A stretch of 64,000 nucleotides of DNA from Telmatactis stephensoni (lineage: Eukaryota; Cnidaria; Anthozoa; Actiniaria; Isophelliidae): the NCBI GenBank assembly GCA_029948255.1, contig JALIZF010001699.1, forward strand, positions 248,001 through 312,000. The letters run 5' to 3'. Made by a program: the position numbers and the translations under genes. The number at the start of each line of letters is the position of its first letter. Within the stretch, counting starts at the first letter, position 1. Of the stretch, positions 9,501 through 20,900 are shown one piece after another. The notes beneath the pieces were generated by a model. The model had not been told where the DNA came from and ran no database searches. It saw nothing but the letters and a program-made list of their open reading frames with translations.

Positions 9501-10277
9501 GGCAACTACGACGAAATAACGATGATGAGCTTGAGAAGCCGATACAGGGAGCCCAGAATCCACAGAGGCGGGGATGGAGTCAGAGTTGACTGAAGAAGAA
9601 CAAGAATCTTCTGAGTCATGCTTGGGTTGTTCGTTGTTTAATAAGGGGGTGTCAGTGTCCTTGTTGTTTGTGTCCATGGCTGCTGGGATGTTTTCCATGT
9701 TTAGGTCTTTGCTATCTTTACGATGCACAAGTTGTTCTACGAGTCTCTCTAAGCCCTCAACTCCTGATGCAACTGAGAGAGAAGACCCGAGATCACTATC
9801 ATCTTTTTCTTTCTCAGAAGAGTACTCGTTCTCGGACTCGTAGCTACTGTTGTATTGATGGGTATTAGACCCAAAGTCAAAATTTTCGAGGTCTTTTATA
9901 AGAGAATCCGCCACTTCAGCTAACGATGCTGAACGCGATGTGTTTGGGCTAGGGCAGTATCCTGTTGTGGTACCAAAAGTGAACTGATCCAACAGCCTTC
10001 GCTCAGCTTCAGTCAAAGGACTATCAAACGGAGTTGTGGATTCTTCTTCACTTTCACTCTCGCTACAATTGACATAAGCGCCTTTTTCGCTGGATGAGTG
10101 GGGATTATCATGGAAGTCAGTATCAATCAATCCCAACTCTTCTTTGATTTTCTGTAACTCTTGCTCCGATAGCCCTGTTCCAGAGAACTGCCCATCTGAA
10201 CCGGTGGTAGTGGCAAAGTTCTCGTTTAAATGCCTTTGTTTAGACTTCAGTTGAACTGCACTTTGATTTGCATCCAT
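6556..10277 (-). CDS. HSPA12-like HSP70 family protein, first two coding exons (420 aa, C terminus outside window or lost)
   Basis: HSPA12 proteins are divergent HSP70-type ATPases. Coding exon 1 runs 10277..9240 (346 codons) and exon 2 runs 6777..6556 (74 codons); both junctions are in phase 0 with AG acceptor and GT donors. The first ~250 residues are Ser/Glu/Asp-rich and unlike HSP70. The ATPase begins near residue 258 with [16 protein letters not shown] (phosphate-1 loop), followed by [22 protein letters not shown] and FEKFKM. Exon 2 gives [11 protein letters not shown] and [18 protein letters not shown], both classic HSPA12 signatures. The later part of the ATPase (phosphate-2 and adenosine motifs, several hundred residues) is not found to the left down to position 1. 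Either the gene continues past the window edge or it is truncated. Confidence 0.85.
6836..7010. repeat. Partial copy of a 'gtacggtaatac / gcaaca' repeat
   Basis: Starts aaggtacggtaatacgagca and is rich in gcaacttgt / ttgcaagtt words. It resembles the end of the complete foldback at 52618-52868 and a decayed relative at about 8870-9070. No right terminal repeat was found, so it is probably a fragment. It lies in the HSPA12-like intron. Confidence 0.55.
7126..7567. mobile_element. 442-bp TA-flanked foldback element nested in an older repeat
   Basis: Arms of well over 100 bp are inverted copies: ccagacccaggcctcttttt at the left and aaaaagaggcctgggtctgg at the right, with aaccaatcagac and gtctgattggtt in matching places further in. 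The element is flanked by TA on both sides, as for Tc1/mariner-type MITEs. The sequence on both sides belongs to one copy of the dispersed ~150-bp repeat (gtaaccgtgcc to the left, ctgccgtgaccgcgccgttt to the right), so it inserted into that copy. No ORF of its own. Confidence 0.75.
8230..8745. repeat. Degenerate tandem duplication rich in 'atcgcctaaaatcg'
   Basis: A unit of roughly 200 bp occurs twice in direct order (about 8349-8555 and 8556-8745). Landmarks are a cctaaagtcac-type word, a cttttcgctta/tttcgcttttt word, caaaagtc and a tttgctcagttgaat/ttgtttagttgaat end. Within and around it the short phrases atcgcctaaa and atcgtctaaa recur many times. It is intronic in the HSPA12-like gene and shows no coding signal. 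Confidence 0.65.
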
Positions 10278-10516
10278 GCTCTTAAAGACGTCCGAGTGCT
10301 TGAGTCCTAAACCAAAACAGAGCACTTTTGATTATTAAGTGTTTATATATATGTTTACAGATGCCTTCGCTGCCGCTATATCGCACATGGAAGCAAGCTA
10401 GCAAATAAAATAACAAGCTTACCCTCTTGACAACAGAGAAAGTTTGGTCAACTTTTCATCGCACAGACTCCAATTGTACCCAGTTTAACAACCACAACAC
10501 AGGATATATAGTTCCT
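10278..10516 (-). promoter_or_regulatory. HSPA12-like gene 5' region: TATA box, 5' UTR and UTR intron
   Basis: On the minus strand a ctatatatcc TATA box lies at 10504-10511. About 80 bp downstream a good donor (caagagG|GTAAGC) ends a probable noncoding exon at 10423. An acceptor (tttggtttag) then leads into 10306, 29 bases before the ATG at 10277. The reading frame is open a little further upstream but has no other ATG, so 10277 is chosen as start. I saw no convincing heat-shock element array. Confidence 0.55.
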
Positions 10517-11537
10517 TCGAGATCTCAGTTTGTTTGACCCTAGCAAAGTTCAATATTCTGTCGATTCATGCTGAAGCAAGGGCTGACTTTTCTAGCAAAC
10601 AAATCGACAGCCGCCCAAGCAACGCTGGAAACTGATTGGCCATGAATGTCTTCTCGAAGCCGGTCTGTTTGCTGTTGTAGTGAGTGAATGTTTGATATGC
10701 AAATTGTATTGGTATGAGTTCTAATAAAGAGTGTTTATCTAAATAAGCTAACTTGCAATATATCCTGCTGGGTTTTGATTAATTAAGAAATATTTTACAT
10801 TAATGTTGTTGAATACTTTGTATTGTGCTTTCAAAGGAAGCAGCTTGGAATCATGTCGTGTAAAAATTCTTCCACTGTTCTTTTTTCACAATACTAAGAG
10901 CAAAAAAATTGGCTTTTTATCCTAATTACATTTTGTTTTTGAATTACGAAGTGCGCAACCAATTCCAAAAATTCACTTAGTGGTAAACGGTATACATAAT
11001 ATCACGAACTCGATTGTTTTGACTAAAGGAATGTTACAGCTCACTTGGCAAGAAAATCACGTCTTCGTCCGACTTCGCCGAAAAAAAGTTAATGAAAATG
11101 TTAACATTATTAAAGTACGATCTTATTAGCTTTCTAATTCGGATTTTGTATTTAGATTTGCAAACATAAATGAATTTAAAAGGGACATTTCAAAGTTAAG
11201 TTAGATTCTTCAGAACTTCAGAAGAAGCCAATCAAGTGCTCAGTACAACTTTGCACGTGAATTCCATTTTTTTAAACTTTTTAGCCTTTTTTTAGTTAAA
11301 GATATCAAAAATGCAAATCCCTGATCAAACGAGTCAACAAAAAGATTCCAGTTTTTGTTTTTCTTGACTTCCCAACTATGATGCTATCAAAGTATTGACT
11401 TTTTGTTTCCACTCGTCTTGACCTCAAGAACTTTCAGCAATCGATTACCATCGTTGTACTGTGACTCCTTCTATTTTAATGACAGAATTAGCAAACTAAA
11501 TAACAATTACAGTAAAGAGAATACTTGCAGTTAATGT
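10517..11537. other. Intergenic spacer between divergent HSPA12-like and MIEAP-domain genes
   Basis: No ORF, RNA gene or clear repeat was recognised in this kilobase. It lies between two divergent promoters (TATA-like boxes at 10504-10511 minus and about 11538 plus) and should hold their upstream control sites, none of which I can name. Confidence 0.5.
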
Positions 11538-11670
11538 AATATAAAGCGAGAGAATTTCAAAGCCATGGAGCTAATTATCGGAAGTAGGAATTCAGCAATG
11601 AGGAAAACAAAGTGACATCTTCACACTTCCCAAACTAGTGACAGCAGAAGAGTCGATATTATAAACACAA
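11538..11670 (+). promoter_or_regulatory. Probable core promoter and 5' UTR of the MIEAP-domain gene
   Basis: aatataaag at 11538 is a TATA-like box about 130 bp before the ATG at 11671. An in-frame stop (taa, 11662-11664) lies nine bases before the ATG, so the chosen start is the first possible one in this exon. Confidence 0.45.
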
Positions 11671-14600
11671 ATGATGGCTGACAATCAACCGAGTATTGGC
11701 CCTGCTAACAAGAGATCGATTCGATCATCGTCCATTCCAGCTATCCAAAAGACAGCAGCGAAAACTCGCCTTGCGAGACGAAGCATTGACGGCCCAATGG
11801 CGGCGGGACAGTCCGAAGAAGCTAGATTAGCAGATGGAAGGGTATTGGTTCTTAAGGTCATAGGAAAAATCAATCTCAGGATTGAAAGAAAAGATTATGA
11901 GGATTTGATAAGTATATTCCATCAAGTGCCCGGTGATGTCTTAGTATTGATTCTAGGTAAGATTTCAATCGATGATCTTTATGGAGACATGCCCAGTAGC
12001 CTTGAAGCTCTAGCTGATCTCTTTTTGAAACTGCAGTCTCACTGCAAAGAACGTTTTCCGAAGAACGTGCTCTCTGGTGAAGATTTCATCCATTATCTCG
12101 TCAAGTATTTTTATGAACTTCTAAAATACAACAATCAAACTTTCTCAAGCGCTCGCTCAAGAGAACATATTCGTAACATCTTGACAATTTGCGTGGAAAA
12201 CGATAAAAAACTCGCCGTATACTTATCACAAAGAATGGAGCTTTTAAATAGGGTCATCGAGGAGTTTTCGCAACATACTTTAGTGGAGTTAGTCAGTCGC
12301 TCTGCTACAAAATACTGCATGAAATTACACGAAGCGCTAAAAATCGAGATGGAGAGAACAACTGCACATTACAAAATAGCTTTGCAAGAAATGAATGAAG
12401 TTTTACAGAACGTTCCCGACCATAATCTGGATGTTACTCCAGCCGGTGAAGATTCTAAAGAAAAAACTGTACAACATATGCGAATGTTGACACAAAAGCT
12501 CATTGAAGACAGACTGCATTTTAATCAAGCAATCCTTGACGCGGTGGATAAAGGAGGGAAAGGACAAGAGTCTGTTGCTACTTTGGTTGGTAAATTGGAA
12601 TCAAGAGTCCAACATGACAAAGAGGTTAGTGAATAACTAATAATACAGTTGGACTTCCATGAGCAACCATTACATCTCTGTTTAGTACTCAACTGGCTTT
12701 CTTAAACATATATTGAATAGCTTATAGTCATGCAGTATTAAAGAATCCATGTGCTTCACAGTACTTCGCAAGACTGGATCACTTGTCCGTTGTGCACAAG
12801 GAATAGCACCACAAACATACGTGATTACAAGAGACCTAGCTCAAGATTGACGTTAACGGCAAACCACTAACGAAAAACGGCAAAAATTGACTTTGATTTT
12901 ATACTTTACTCTTATCCTTAAATCAATCCAACAAGCAAATAAAGAACACATCTCTTAACAACAGAAAATACAAATATTTTCACTTAAGTGTAGAAACGGT
13001 TGGAGACAGACTGCTAAAATTTGACGTTTGACGGTTGCCGTAAACGTCAATCTATAACCTCTATTTCGACCAGTTACTGTTCGCTAGCGTTAAGACTTTG
13101 TTAGGGTCAGCTGTGTGGGAGGGTGCCAATGGGGTTTAACAGTTAGCATTTATTTGGCCTAAAAATTTTAATAGTAGTTAACTGATAATTGAACATTTAC
13201 AGTTAAATGACAATCTACTTTTTCTATTAAACATTTGTGGTTAACTGACAATTGGCTACAAAAATAGTAGTTAACTGAGAGGGGACCAAGGGTTGCTGTC
13301 TGCTTATAGGAGGTGTATGCTTATGGCAAGTGTCTGCTTATGGGAGGTGTCTACTTATGGGAGGTGTCTACTTATGGGAGGTGTCTGCTTATGGGAGATG
13401 TCTGCTTATGGGAGGTATCTGCTTATGGGAGGTGTCTGCTTATGGGAGGTGTCTGCTTATGGGAGGTATCTACTTATGGGAGGTGTCTGCTTATGAGAGG
13501 TGTCTGCTTATGGGAGGTGTCTGCTTATGAGAGGTGTCTGCTTATGGGAGGTGTATGCTTATGAAAGGTGTCTGCTTATGGGAGGTGTCTGCTTATGGGA
13601 GGTATCTACTTATGGGAGGTGTCTGCTTATGAGAGGTGTCTGCTTATGGGAGGTGTCTGCTTATGGGAGGTATCTACTTATGGGAGGTGTATGCTTATGA
13701 GAGGTGTCTGCTTATGGGAGGTGTCTGCTTATGGGAGGTATCTACTTATGGGAGGTGTCTGCTTATGAGAGGTGTCTGCTTATGGGAGGTGTCTGCTTAT
13801 GGGAGGTGTCTCCTTATGGGAGGTGTCTGCTTATGGGAGGTGTCTACTTATGGGAGGTATCTGCTTATGGGAGGTGTCTGCTTATGGGAGGTGTCTGCTT
13901 ATGGGAGTCCGTTAGTGGAGGTTCGACTGTATTTGACCAGGTTCTGAGCTTGGTGAATCAAGTATAAAGTTAAGTTAATCAGTCAACATGAAGGAGTTCA
14001 TTTGTTATGATTGCTATGATTTATATTATTATTATGATGATGATGATGATGTTGATGTTGATGACGATGATGATTATTTATATGATTGCTATTATCATTA
14101 TCATTTGACCAGGTTTTTTAGCTTCGACAATCAATTTATGAAGGAGTTCACTTTTTATTGCATGAATCAGAATATGATTATGATTCATATAATTATGGTG
14201 ATGATACTCATGATGATGATGATGTTTACTATTATCATCATTATTTGGATAGGTTTTGACTTTGGTTAATCAAGTCCAAAATGAATTCAACATCACACGG
14301 CAATCAGACGAGCCAATCCTCACCATGTTGGAGAGATTTCGTGACGCATGTAAAAGAGTTCATCAGCTTTTTCCAGAATCAACGAAAGGAAAAGACAAAC
14401 TTGATGACAAAAAGCTAGCAAAACCCATGCAGTCAAAGACTTCTACAGTAAACAATAAAGCTGCTGGAAGCATGAATTTCCTAGAGGAACCTGGTGGTAA
14501 TGATTCAGATTTGTTTGACTCAGTAACTCAGATAGACGATGAGACTGGTAAGTAACACTGATGATGATGATGATGATGATGATGATACATATGTATTAAG

Positions 14601-17600
14601 GAGGGTGATGATGGTGATGACAAGGATACTTGAAGGGGTGCCCATGGAACAGGCCTTAGATAGACGATGAGACTGGTAAGTAACACTGGCGACGATGAGG
14701 AGGAGGAGGAGGAGGAGGAGGAGGAGGAGGAGGAGGAGGAGGAGGAGGAGGAGGAGGAGGAGGAGGAGGAGGAGGAGGAGGAGGAGGAGGAGGAGGAGGA
14801 GGAGGATAATTGAAGGGGTGCCCATAGAACAGGCCTAAGTGACCTGATCTTCAGTCATTGATATTTTGTTTATATTAGACATCACGGCACTGACACGGTC
14901 ACGACACGGCACGGTCCGTTTCACACTCATGAAATAAAATATAGGAATAGGAACACTCCTGTGCGATATACCTATTTGTACAAACATTGACCCTTTTAAA
15001 CTCATCGAACCTAGAAGCTAAGGCCGAAAAGTCTCCTGGGTACACTAGTAATATATGGCCATGATTTTCATATATTTTATCTATGAATTCACCACATAAT
15101 CATGTTTCTAATAACAAAAAATTGATTCAGTCACTGTTTGAAATGTCCACGTACACGCGCTTCTTTAAAACCATCTATCAACAGATTTCCCAATGCTCAT
15201 TTCCGTTCATTTCAGCTTCTGTTTTCGAGGGTCGATGTTTGTGCAAATAGGCATACTTTACTATATTAATATCATATGTTAAAAAATATACACCTAAAGT
15301 GCAAACACACGTATCATTAGATCTGGACAGACTAAGTTCTACATTGAGTTCCACCGACTCAGAAAAGGCACCGAGAGAAAACATGTCAAACAAATCTCGT
15401 AAAGTCTCAAAAACGCTACTGTATGAACTCGAAAAGATCAGAAGGGAACTTGCCGAGAAAGATGAGCAGCTTCATCAAGCACAGGAGAAAGTGAAAGACA
15501 TGGAAATGAAGGAAAAAGAAATGAGAGATAGGTATGTTGTTTACTTGAAAGGTAGCGTAGTGTTTTGAAGATCGTTGAAACACCTGCAACATGCTGCCAC
15601 TTAATAGTGAAGCAGGCTAAAACTCGTGGCCACTTGCCATGTTACGTCTATGGTAACATTATCTTTAACTAGCCATTGCTTATGATTCTGCAAGATGGTG
15701 CGGATAACATTTCCATAAAAACCTACAAGCGCGGTATACAAACATCACCCGGTATATACGTTTGTCTTGCGTTACGCAGATTTGCGTTACCTTGCGCGCG
15801 CCCTACGTTCGTCAGACTACCGCTATCTCGCGTTCCTCATAAAAGTGTTACTCAGGCTTGTGTCACATTGCACAGACTAGCGTTACTATTGCGTTACTTG
15901 AGCTTGCATCACCAGTACTACATATGATTGCGTTACCTTCCGTCACTCAAACTCACTGAAACAAGTCTTTTATCGATTGCGTTACCCAAACAAGTGTTAT
16001 ATCAATTGCGTTATTCAAACAAGTGTTATTTCATTTGTGTTACTTAGACTTGCAGACCAGGCACAGAGACAGCTTAGACGAGGAGGTAAATACGATGATT
16101 TGGCAGAGGTCGATACGCGACCATCAACGTTAACAGAGTATTATGATAACCTGTACTCACAGACAAGGATAGACGCACTGGATGACTTGGATGGGATTGA
16201 AGCCTTTGAGAAACTTGGCGATTCCAGTAGTATCAAAGCCAAGCTGCTATTCAGCGTGGTTGTGGTAGGTGATGCCTTCAAATATGAACTGTTGTTGCAT
16301 CCTTTTTATAATGGCAACGCTGTTGAAGCAAGGGGTCACTGTAGAGAGAGTAAATATATGAATCATTGTAAAATATCTGATATGTTAAAAACGAATTAAC
16401 GTATATTACCATACTAACCTTCATTATTCCAGGTTTCCTATCGTACAGTGTACCGCTCGTTGGCTGAGAGACAACACAGAATCAAACGACTCCTGGACAT
16501 ACAAGGGACAAGTAGCACTAGACACGCCCAAAGCGTACTGGATGACATCAATGTGTACTTTAAGTACACAGCTAGTCACTTTAACATCAACACTATTAAA
16601 AAGGTACGATCTTTAATCACAAGTTACACTATCTGAGTTGGGTGGTACGTAATAATAATAAAATAATATTCATTATTTATAACGCGCATTTTACATGTGC
16701 ATATGATCAAATGCGCGAACGTGTTGCACAGTACTATATCACTGACCTTATCTGCCGTCGTCCAGATGTGATCCCTCTCCTGGTCTTTAGTCCTTGTTTT
16801 GTGCAGCTCTATGTGGTTTTAATACCCCTTGGACGCTGCACCAAGGAGGGGGTAGGAGACGCACCTCTATTCCCTCCCCCGGAAGATCACTTTTGCATGA
16901 AAGGGCACGAACGTTAAAAATATTATTTTACATTTAGTCCGGGTCACGGGAGTGAATTTAACAGAGAAACAAATGCGCTCACAAAAAGACAGGTACACTG
17001 GCAAACACAAACAGACAAACATTAATTACGTACAAAACAAAGAACATTTTCAAACTCACTTCAAGCTTACAAGAATATCCTTTGATGGGGATATGCCAAT
17101 ACAAAGTTTCAGTGGGATTAAAACAGGGTTTTCGCAAGGTGTCCGTTAATGTAAACCGTCCAGTTGCGGAAGTGTGCGAGGAGTAAGAGGAATTTTCTTA
17201 TAGTTAAATGTTCAGATCTGGCCGCTGGCAATATCAAGAGTACGGGCGACTTGGAAAACACATGAACGCCAAAAAAACAGAATCTGTAAACAGCCACGAC
17301 GCAGTCTAACTTGTTCTCATATAAGTTCCAATGCTCTTTCATGAATAAAGTTTTGTTTTATCCCTACAGGAAGTCAGCGCACAGCTATGGAAAACACTCT
17401 ACGACTTTCCTGAACTACAAAAGTGCGACAGACTAAAAGTTTTCATCGATGAATGTGTCACGCTGGCGTGGAAAATGTCGGTCCAGACCCCACCCATAGT
17501 GATTTACTACGATACCGATAAATACAATGAAAATATGCATACTAGATTTGTTACATCCAGTGCAGATAGCATGCATATCCAATATTATGTATGGCCAGCT

Positions 17601-17654
17601 CTCATCGACAGCCATACGGGACATGTATTTTACCGGGGTGTCGTAGTCACGTGA
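11671..17654 (+). CDS. MIEAP C-terminal domain protein (mitochondria-eating protein-like), 717 aa, six exons
   Basis: MIEAP/SPATA18 proteins take part in mitochondrial quality control; the C-terminal domain defines the family. Exons: 11671-12624, 14253-14547, 15300-15531, 16048-16264, 16433-16603, 17370-17654. Phases are consistent at every junction (2154 nt). Residues 1-318 (exon 1) are helical and unlike vertebrate MIEAP. Residues ~450-500 form a charged coiled coil (YELEKIRRELAEKDEQL). From ~515 the MIEAP domain is clear: TEYYDNLYSQTRIDALDDLD, IKAKLLFSVVV, YRSLAERQHRI, then LAWKMSVQTPPIVI and the ending YYVWPALIDSHTGHVFYRG. Two of the introns carry large arrays. Exon 4 uses the ttacttag acceptor because the nearby ttgcag would break the frame. 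Whether it acts in mitophagy as in vertebrates is inference; cnidarians may have several members. Confidence 0.85.
12844..13052. repeat. Foldback element in MIEAP intron 1
   Basis: The left end agattgacgttaacggcaaa is an imperfect inverted copy of the right end tgccgtaaacgtcaatct, giving a hairpin of about 210 bp with no ORF. A small non-autonomous transposon remnant is likely. Confidence 0.65.
13296..13912 (+). repeat. 17-bp minisatellite (unit tctgcttatgggaggtg), about 36 copies
   Basis: About 600 bp are built of a 17-bp unit with few variants (tacttatggg, gcttatgaga). Because 17 is not a multiple of three, the same repeat is read in all three frames and produces several spurious ORFs of 66-103 codons. 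These are not genes. The array is in intron 1 of the MIEAP-domain gene and ends in a diverged unit followed by ggaggttcgactgta. Confidence 0.95.
13932..14252 (+). repeat. Two decayed copies of the MIEAP exon 2 acceptor region
   Basis: The true exon 2 junction (14251/14253, aggttttgactttggttaat) is preceded by two similar pieces: ccaggttctgagcttggtga at 13937 and ccaggttttttagcttcgac at 14108. Each is followed by atgaaggagttca and a (gat)n-rich stretch (13988 onward, 14139 onward). The upstream copies contain early stops, so they look like dead acceptor duplicates. Confidence 0.65.
14555..14835 (+). repeat. Duplicated exon 2 donor with (atg)n and (agg)n microsatellites
   Basis: The exon 2 donor context (agatagacgatgagactg|gtaagtaacact) appears a second time at about 14657-14688. 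Each donor is followed by a trinucleotide run: (atg) at 14559-14585 and a pure (agg) tract of about 110 bp at 14697-14806. Each ends with ttgaaggggtgcccat. This is a tandem duplication of exon end plus intron start. Poly-Leu ORFs read on the other strand are artefacts. Confidence 0.8.
15690..16046 (+). repeat. Degenerate 'gcgttac' repeat in MIEAP intron 3
   Basis: The end of intron 3 is filled with imperfect, spaced copies of gcgttac / tgtgttac words (for example ttgcgttaccttgcgcg, attgcgttacccaaacaag, gtgttatttcatttg). It runs to the exon 4 acceptor at 16046-16047. It opens one reading frame but has no protein-like composition. Confidence 0.5.
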
Positions 17655-17765
17655 TACGTTTTTTATGGTGTCGTAATCACGTGGTACATCATGTAGTTTA
17701 CCGGGGTGGCGTGGTCACGTGATGCATCATGTATTTTACCGGAGTGTCGTAGAGTCTCGTGATAC
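17622..17765 (+). repeat. Tandem repeat that includes the MIEAP stop codon
   Basis: The last codons and the stop lie in a unit of about 35-40 bp (catgtattttaccggggtgt ... cacgtgat) that is repeated downstream in about four imperfect copies starting near 17622, 17657, 17689 and 17728. Only the first copy is coding. Confidence 0.75.
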
Positions 17766-17992
17766 ATTCAAAACAGACAGTATGTAGGATGCGACAACCA
17801 TACGGGATCAGTGTGAAGTCTTCTGTGTGTTTGTGTGAGTAAACTAACCTGTTCTTGTGTAACTTTTCGAGGAGATGCAATATTACGTCCGAAGTTACGG
17901 AACGACGAATTTATTTGACCATTTTTTGTTTATACATTTTAGGGTCACACTATTTAAATACTATTTAAAATACTTTAAAACTATTTACAGTG
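17655..17992. other. Convergent 3' region between MIEAP-domain gene and SFI1
   Basis: 338 bp separate the two stop codons. A minus-strand AATAAA (tttatt on plus at 17910-17915) lies 78 bp after the SFI1 stop and can serve as its poly(A) signal, placing SFI1 mRNA close to or overlapping the MIEAP 3' UTR. No plus-strand AATAAA was seen before 18110, which is inside SFI1. Confidence 0.55.
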
Positions 17993-20900
17993 TTATTTGT
18001 CTTTGGTGACTCTTTGAATCAAATGTTGAATATTTAATGCTACCTGTTCTACTGCTACTTTATCACGTTCAATTTTAGACACCAACTCATCGAGTTCTGT
18101 GTTCAACTGAAATAAAAAACAATTGAGATACAGTGACTGATATTTTTCTCTCGTTGTACACAGCTCTCCTTAACAGACAGGCACCAGTGGAAGGGGAGAG
18201 GGTCATCTCTGCACTTAAATGCATTGTATAAGAACTGACCTCGTCCCATCCCCAATAATAGTAAACTTTACTATTTCTTTTGAAAAGAAACATCTTATGA
18301 AAGACTGCGAATCTTCTTGATTCCGCTGCTAGATTTGCTCGTAAGGGCTACAAACTTTCGCTATCAACGGATTTTTAATTACGTATACGTATTACGTATT
18401 TTAGCACAAATTGGAGTTGTTCAGTATTTTGATTAGGACGCTCCTTTTTCCTCGCAAGTAGTTTTGTCAAGTTTATATCGACCTCCCTATACGTCACCTA
18501 AAATCCGCTGAGTTGTAGTTTTCAATTATTTAACCTTTTATCAATGCAGCTTGATAGTGGTCGATAGCTGTGAGTGATTACACCATCGTTGCTCTATTTT
18601 CCCGGAAAAAATATGCCCAGGAACGAAGTCTTATTGGCTAATCAATACCTAGGTTGACCAATCACAAACGAGATTAAGATAGAATACTTACGTCATTTAA
18701 ATGACTTGATGTAAGTTCCTCACTACAATTTGGGTCTTTTATTGTCTTGAGGAGATTGTCTCGTTGTTGCTTCACGTCCCTAAAGACCACATTATACATC
18801 CACAATAAGCCTGCCACCGCTTTCCTTTTCGTATCCGTAACACAAAACGTGATTGTCCGTAATGCAAAAGTCCTGGTAAAAATCAAAGGCCCGTTTCTCG
18901 ACGTACGCGATAGTTATTGGACCCCAAAAATTACGGGTCCATTCATACTAAAAACCGCTTGGATCACCCTTTATCTCGTAAACTAACGCTAGTATCGGTA
19001 ATGAGATCGAAAAGATTGCGTACTTTGGGAAACACCTTTGGCCTTTGCGGAGATACGCAAGTTATAGTTATATCAATATCTATACCTGTAACGAAGCTTC
19101 AAGTTATAGTGTTCTTGTAGTTTCTTTCTGGCTTCAAATATCTCTGTCTTGACATCAGCATTAGAAAGTATGGAGGGTGTGTCCTCATGACGACCTGAAA
19201 TAACACCCAGCTAGAGAGTTAGTCCAACAAAACTTTTCCAGTTGTTGTTCGCAGCAATTTGTATTGAGTGGCCGACAACAATAGCTACAAGTGTAAACGT
19301 CAGAGCGGTTTTCGTATGTGTGAACTTACCGCGTCGTACTGTAACCGTATCAGTGCCGTAATGTCTATAAACATTGGAAATTCCTACCGTAACCGTACCG
19401 TGCGGCGACCGTACCGCTGTCACAGTCATACGAAATTGGCTCTATATTGAATTGACCTTAGGTTGAATATGAAAAGTCGTTTTTCTCGTGACGGGCCACA
19501 CGTATTCATTCTTCGTTCCTTGCTTTAATTTCAATTGGATGATCTCTTAGAGATTTGCTATTTTTCACGCCACAATATTGCTATTTCTTTGAATTTGTGG
19601 CTCGTCAATGTCTGATAGCTTTGCTTTGAAACTAGACTCACGTCGAAATTTAAATGCACACGCGTTTGCCATGTTACCACAGGAAGCCCAACCTGATAGC
19701 TTTGCTTTGAAGCGAGGCTCACATCGAAATTCAAATACGCACGCATTCGCTACATTACCACAGGAAGCCTAATCTGATTTCTTTGCTTCGAAACGAGGCT
19801 AGCTAACATTGAAATTCAAATGCGCCCGCAAACTTGAGAAAAGAGCTAACGTCGGCCGAGTCTCCCTGAACAACCCCCTCCTCCACTCCCCCACCACCGC
19901 ACACACACATTCCTCCTTTTTTCAGCAGTCCACAAGTTTGTTTTTATAAAGGAGAATACCTTGAGTAGTAGAGGTTTTGCTTTTCTCTTGACTTCTTGTA
20001 GGGAGTTGAAATGAAGATGGTGGTAACAGCTTTGGTTTTGGTTGGACGTGTTTGAGTCTTTTAGTTGGTGCAACTAGGTAACATGAAAGATGAATCAAAT
20101 TATAAACCAGGAAAGTAAAACCGGACTTGACAGAAAAAGGGGTCAACAAAAACTGCCCAATATATAGAGCGAGCTTCTCGAGTCTAATGTAAACATGAAC
20201 GAGTGATTCAACCGGTTACTGAGATGCGGAGAAAGTCCTTGAAAGGGGCAACAGCTTTCTGTTACCTTGTTTTCTTACAGAATTTTTAGGTGCGAGAGTA
20301 GAAAATGGTAAAAGGCGTTTGATAGAATACTTGTATTAAATAACAAAGTTAAACCTCTCATAGCGCGACCCAAAAATAAACCTACCATCTCCCTCGCCGT
20401 CAGAAGACAGTAACAACGCCATAGAATCGTCAGTAGATGATCTCTGTCCAGGGTGTGGTGCGACTTCAGTACGTGGTGGCGGTGGCGGGCGTGGACAAGG
20501 CGTCTCTTCTAATACGTCCTCTGGGAAAAGGTGTTCTCTAGAAGGATTAATAGGTAGGCTTGGTCGTGGTGGAGAACACGGACGTGGTGGAGAACGCGGA
20601 ATTGATGTTCTTTCTTGTGCCTCCTTTGGGACACGGGGCTCTCTAGAAATATTACTGGGCATTCTAGAAAGGTTTGGAGGATATGGACTTGGTGTCTCTT
20701 CTGTTATTCTAGGGACACTCTGAGGTGGCTGGCTAGGGACGAGGTTGAACGTACTGGGTGGTAAAGGCTCTTTATCTTCATCCATCGATGATACATCAAA
20801 GGATGCTCTCAAGTAGTCTGGTACTCGTGGTTTGGGACGAGATTTGAACAAGTCTGGCAATAGTCTGGAGATAACAGAGAACGAGCATAAATAAGTGAAA

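Noticed and set aside
13293..13967. Overlapping plus-strand ORFs of 66-103 codons rich in CLLMGGVCLWEV
   Set aside because: They are one 17-bp minisatellite read in three frames and have no independent protein signal.
14520..14825. Minus-strand poly-Leu ORF
   Set aside because: Translation of the (agg)n and (atg)n tracts.
16048..16075. ttgcag as the acceptor of MIEAP exon 4
   Set aside because: It leaves exon 3 and exon 4 out of phase and leads to an early stop; the ttacttag acceptor 8 bases upstream restores the frame and the family sequence.
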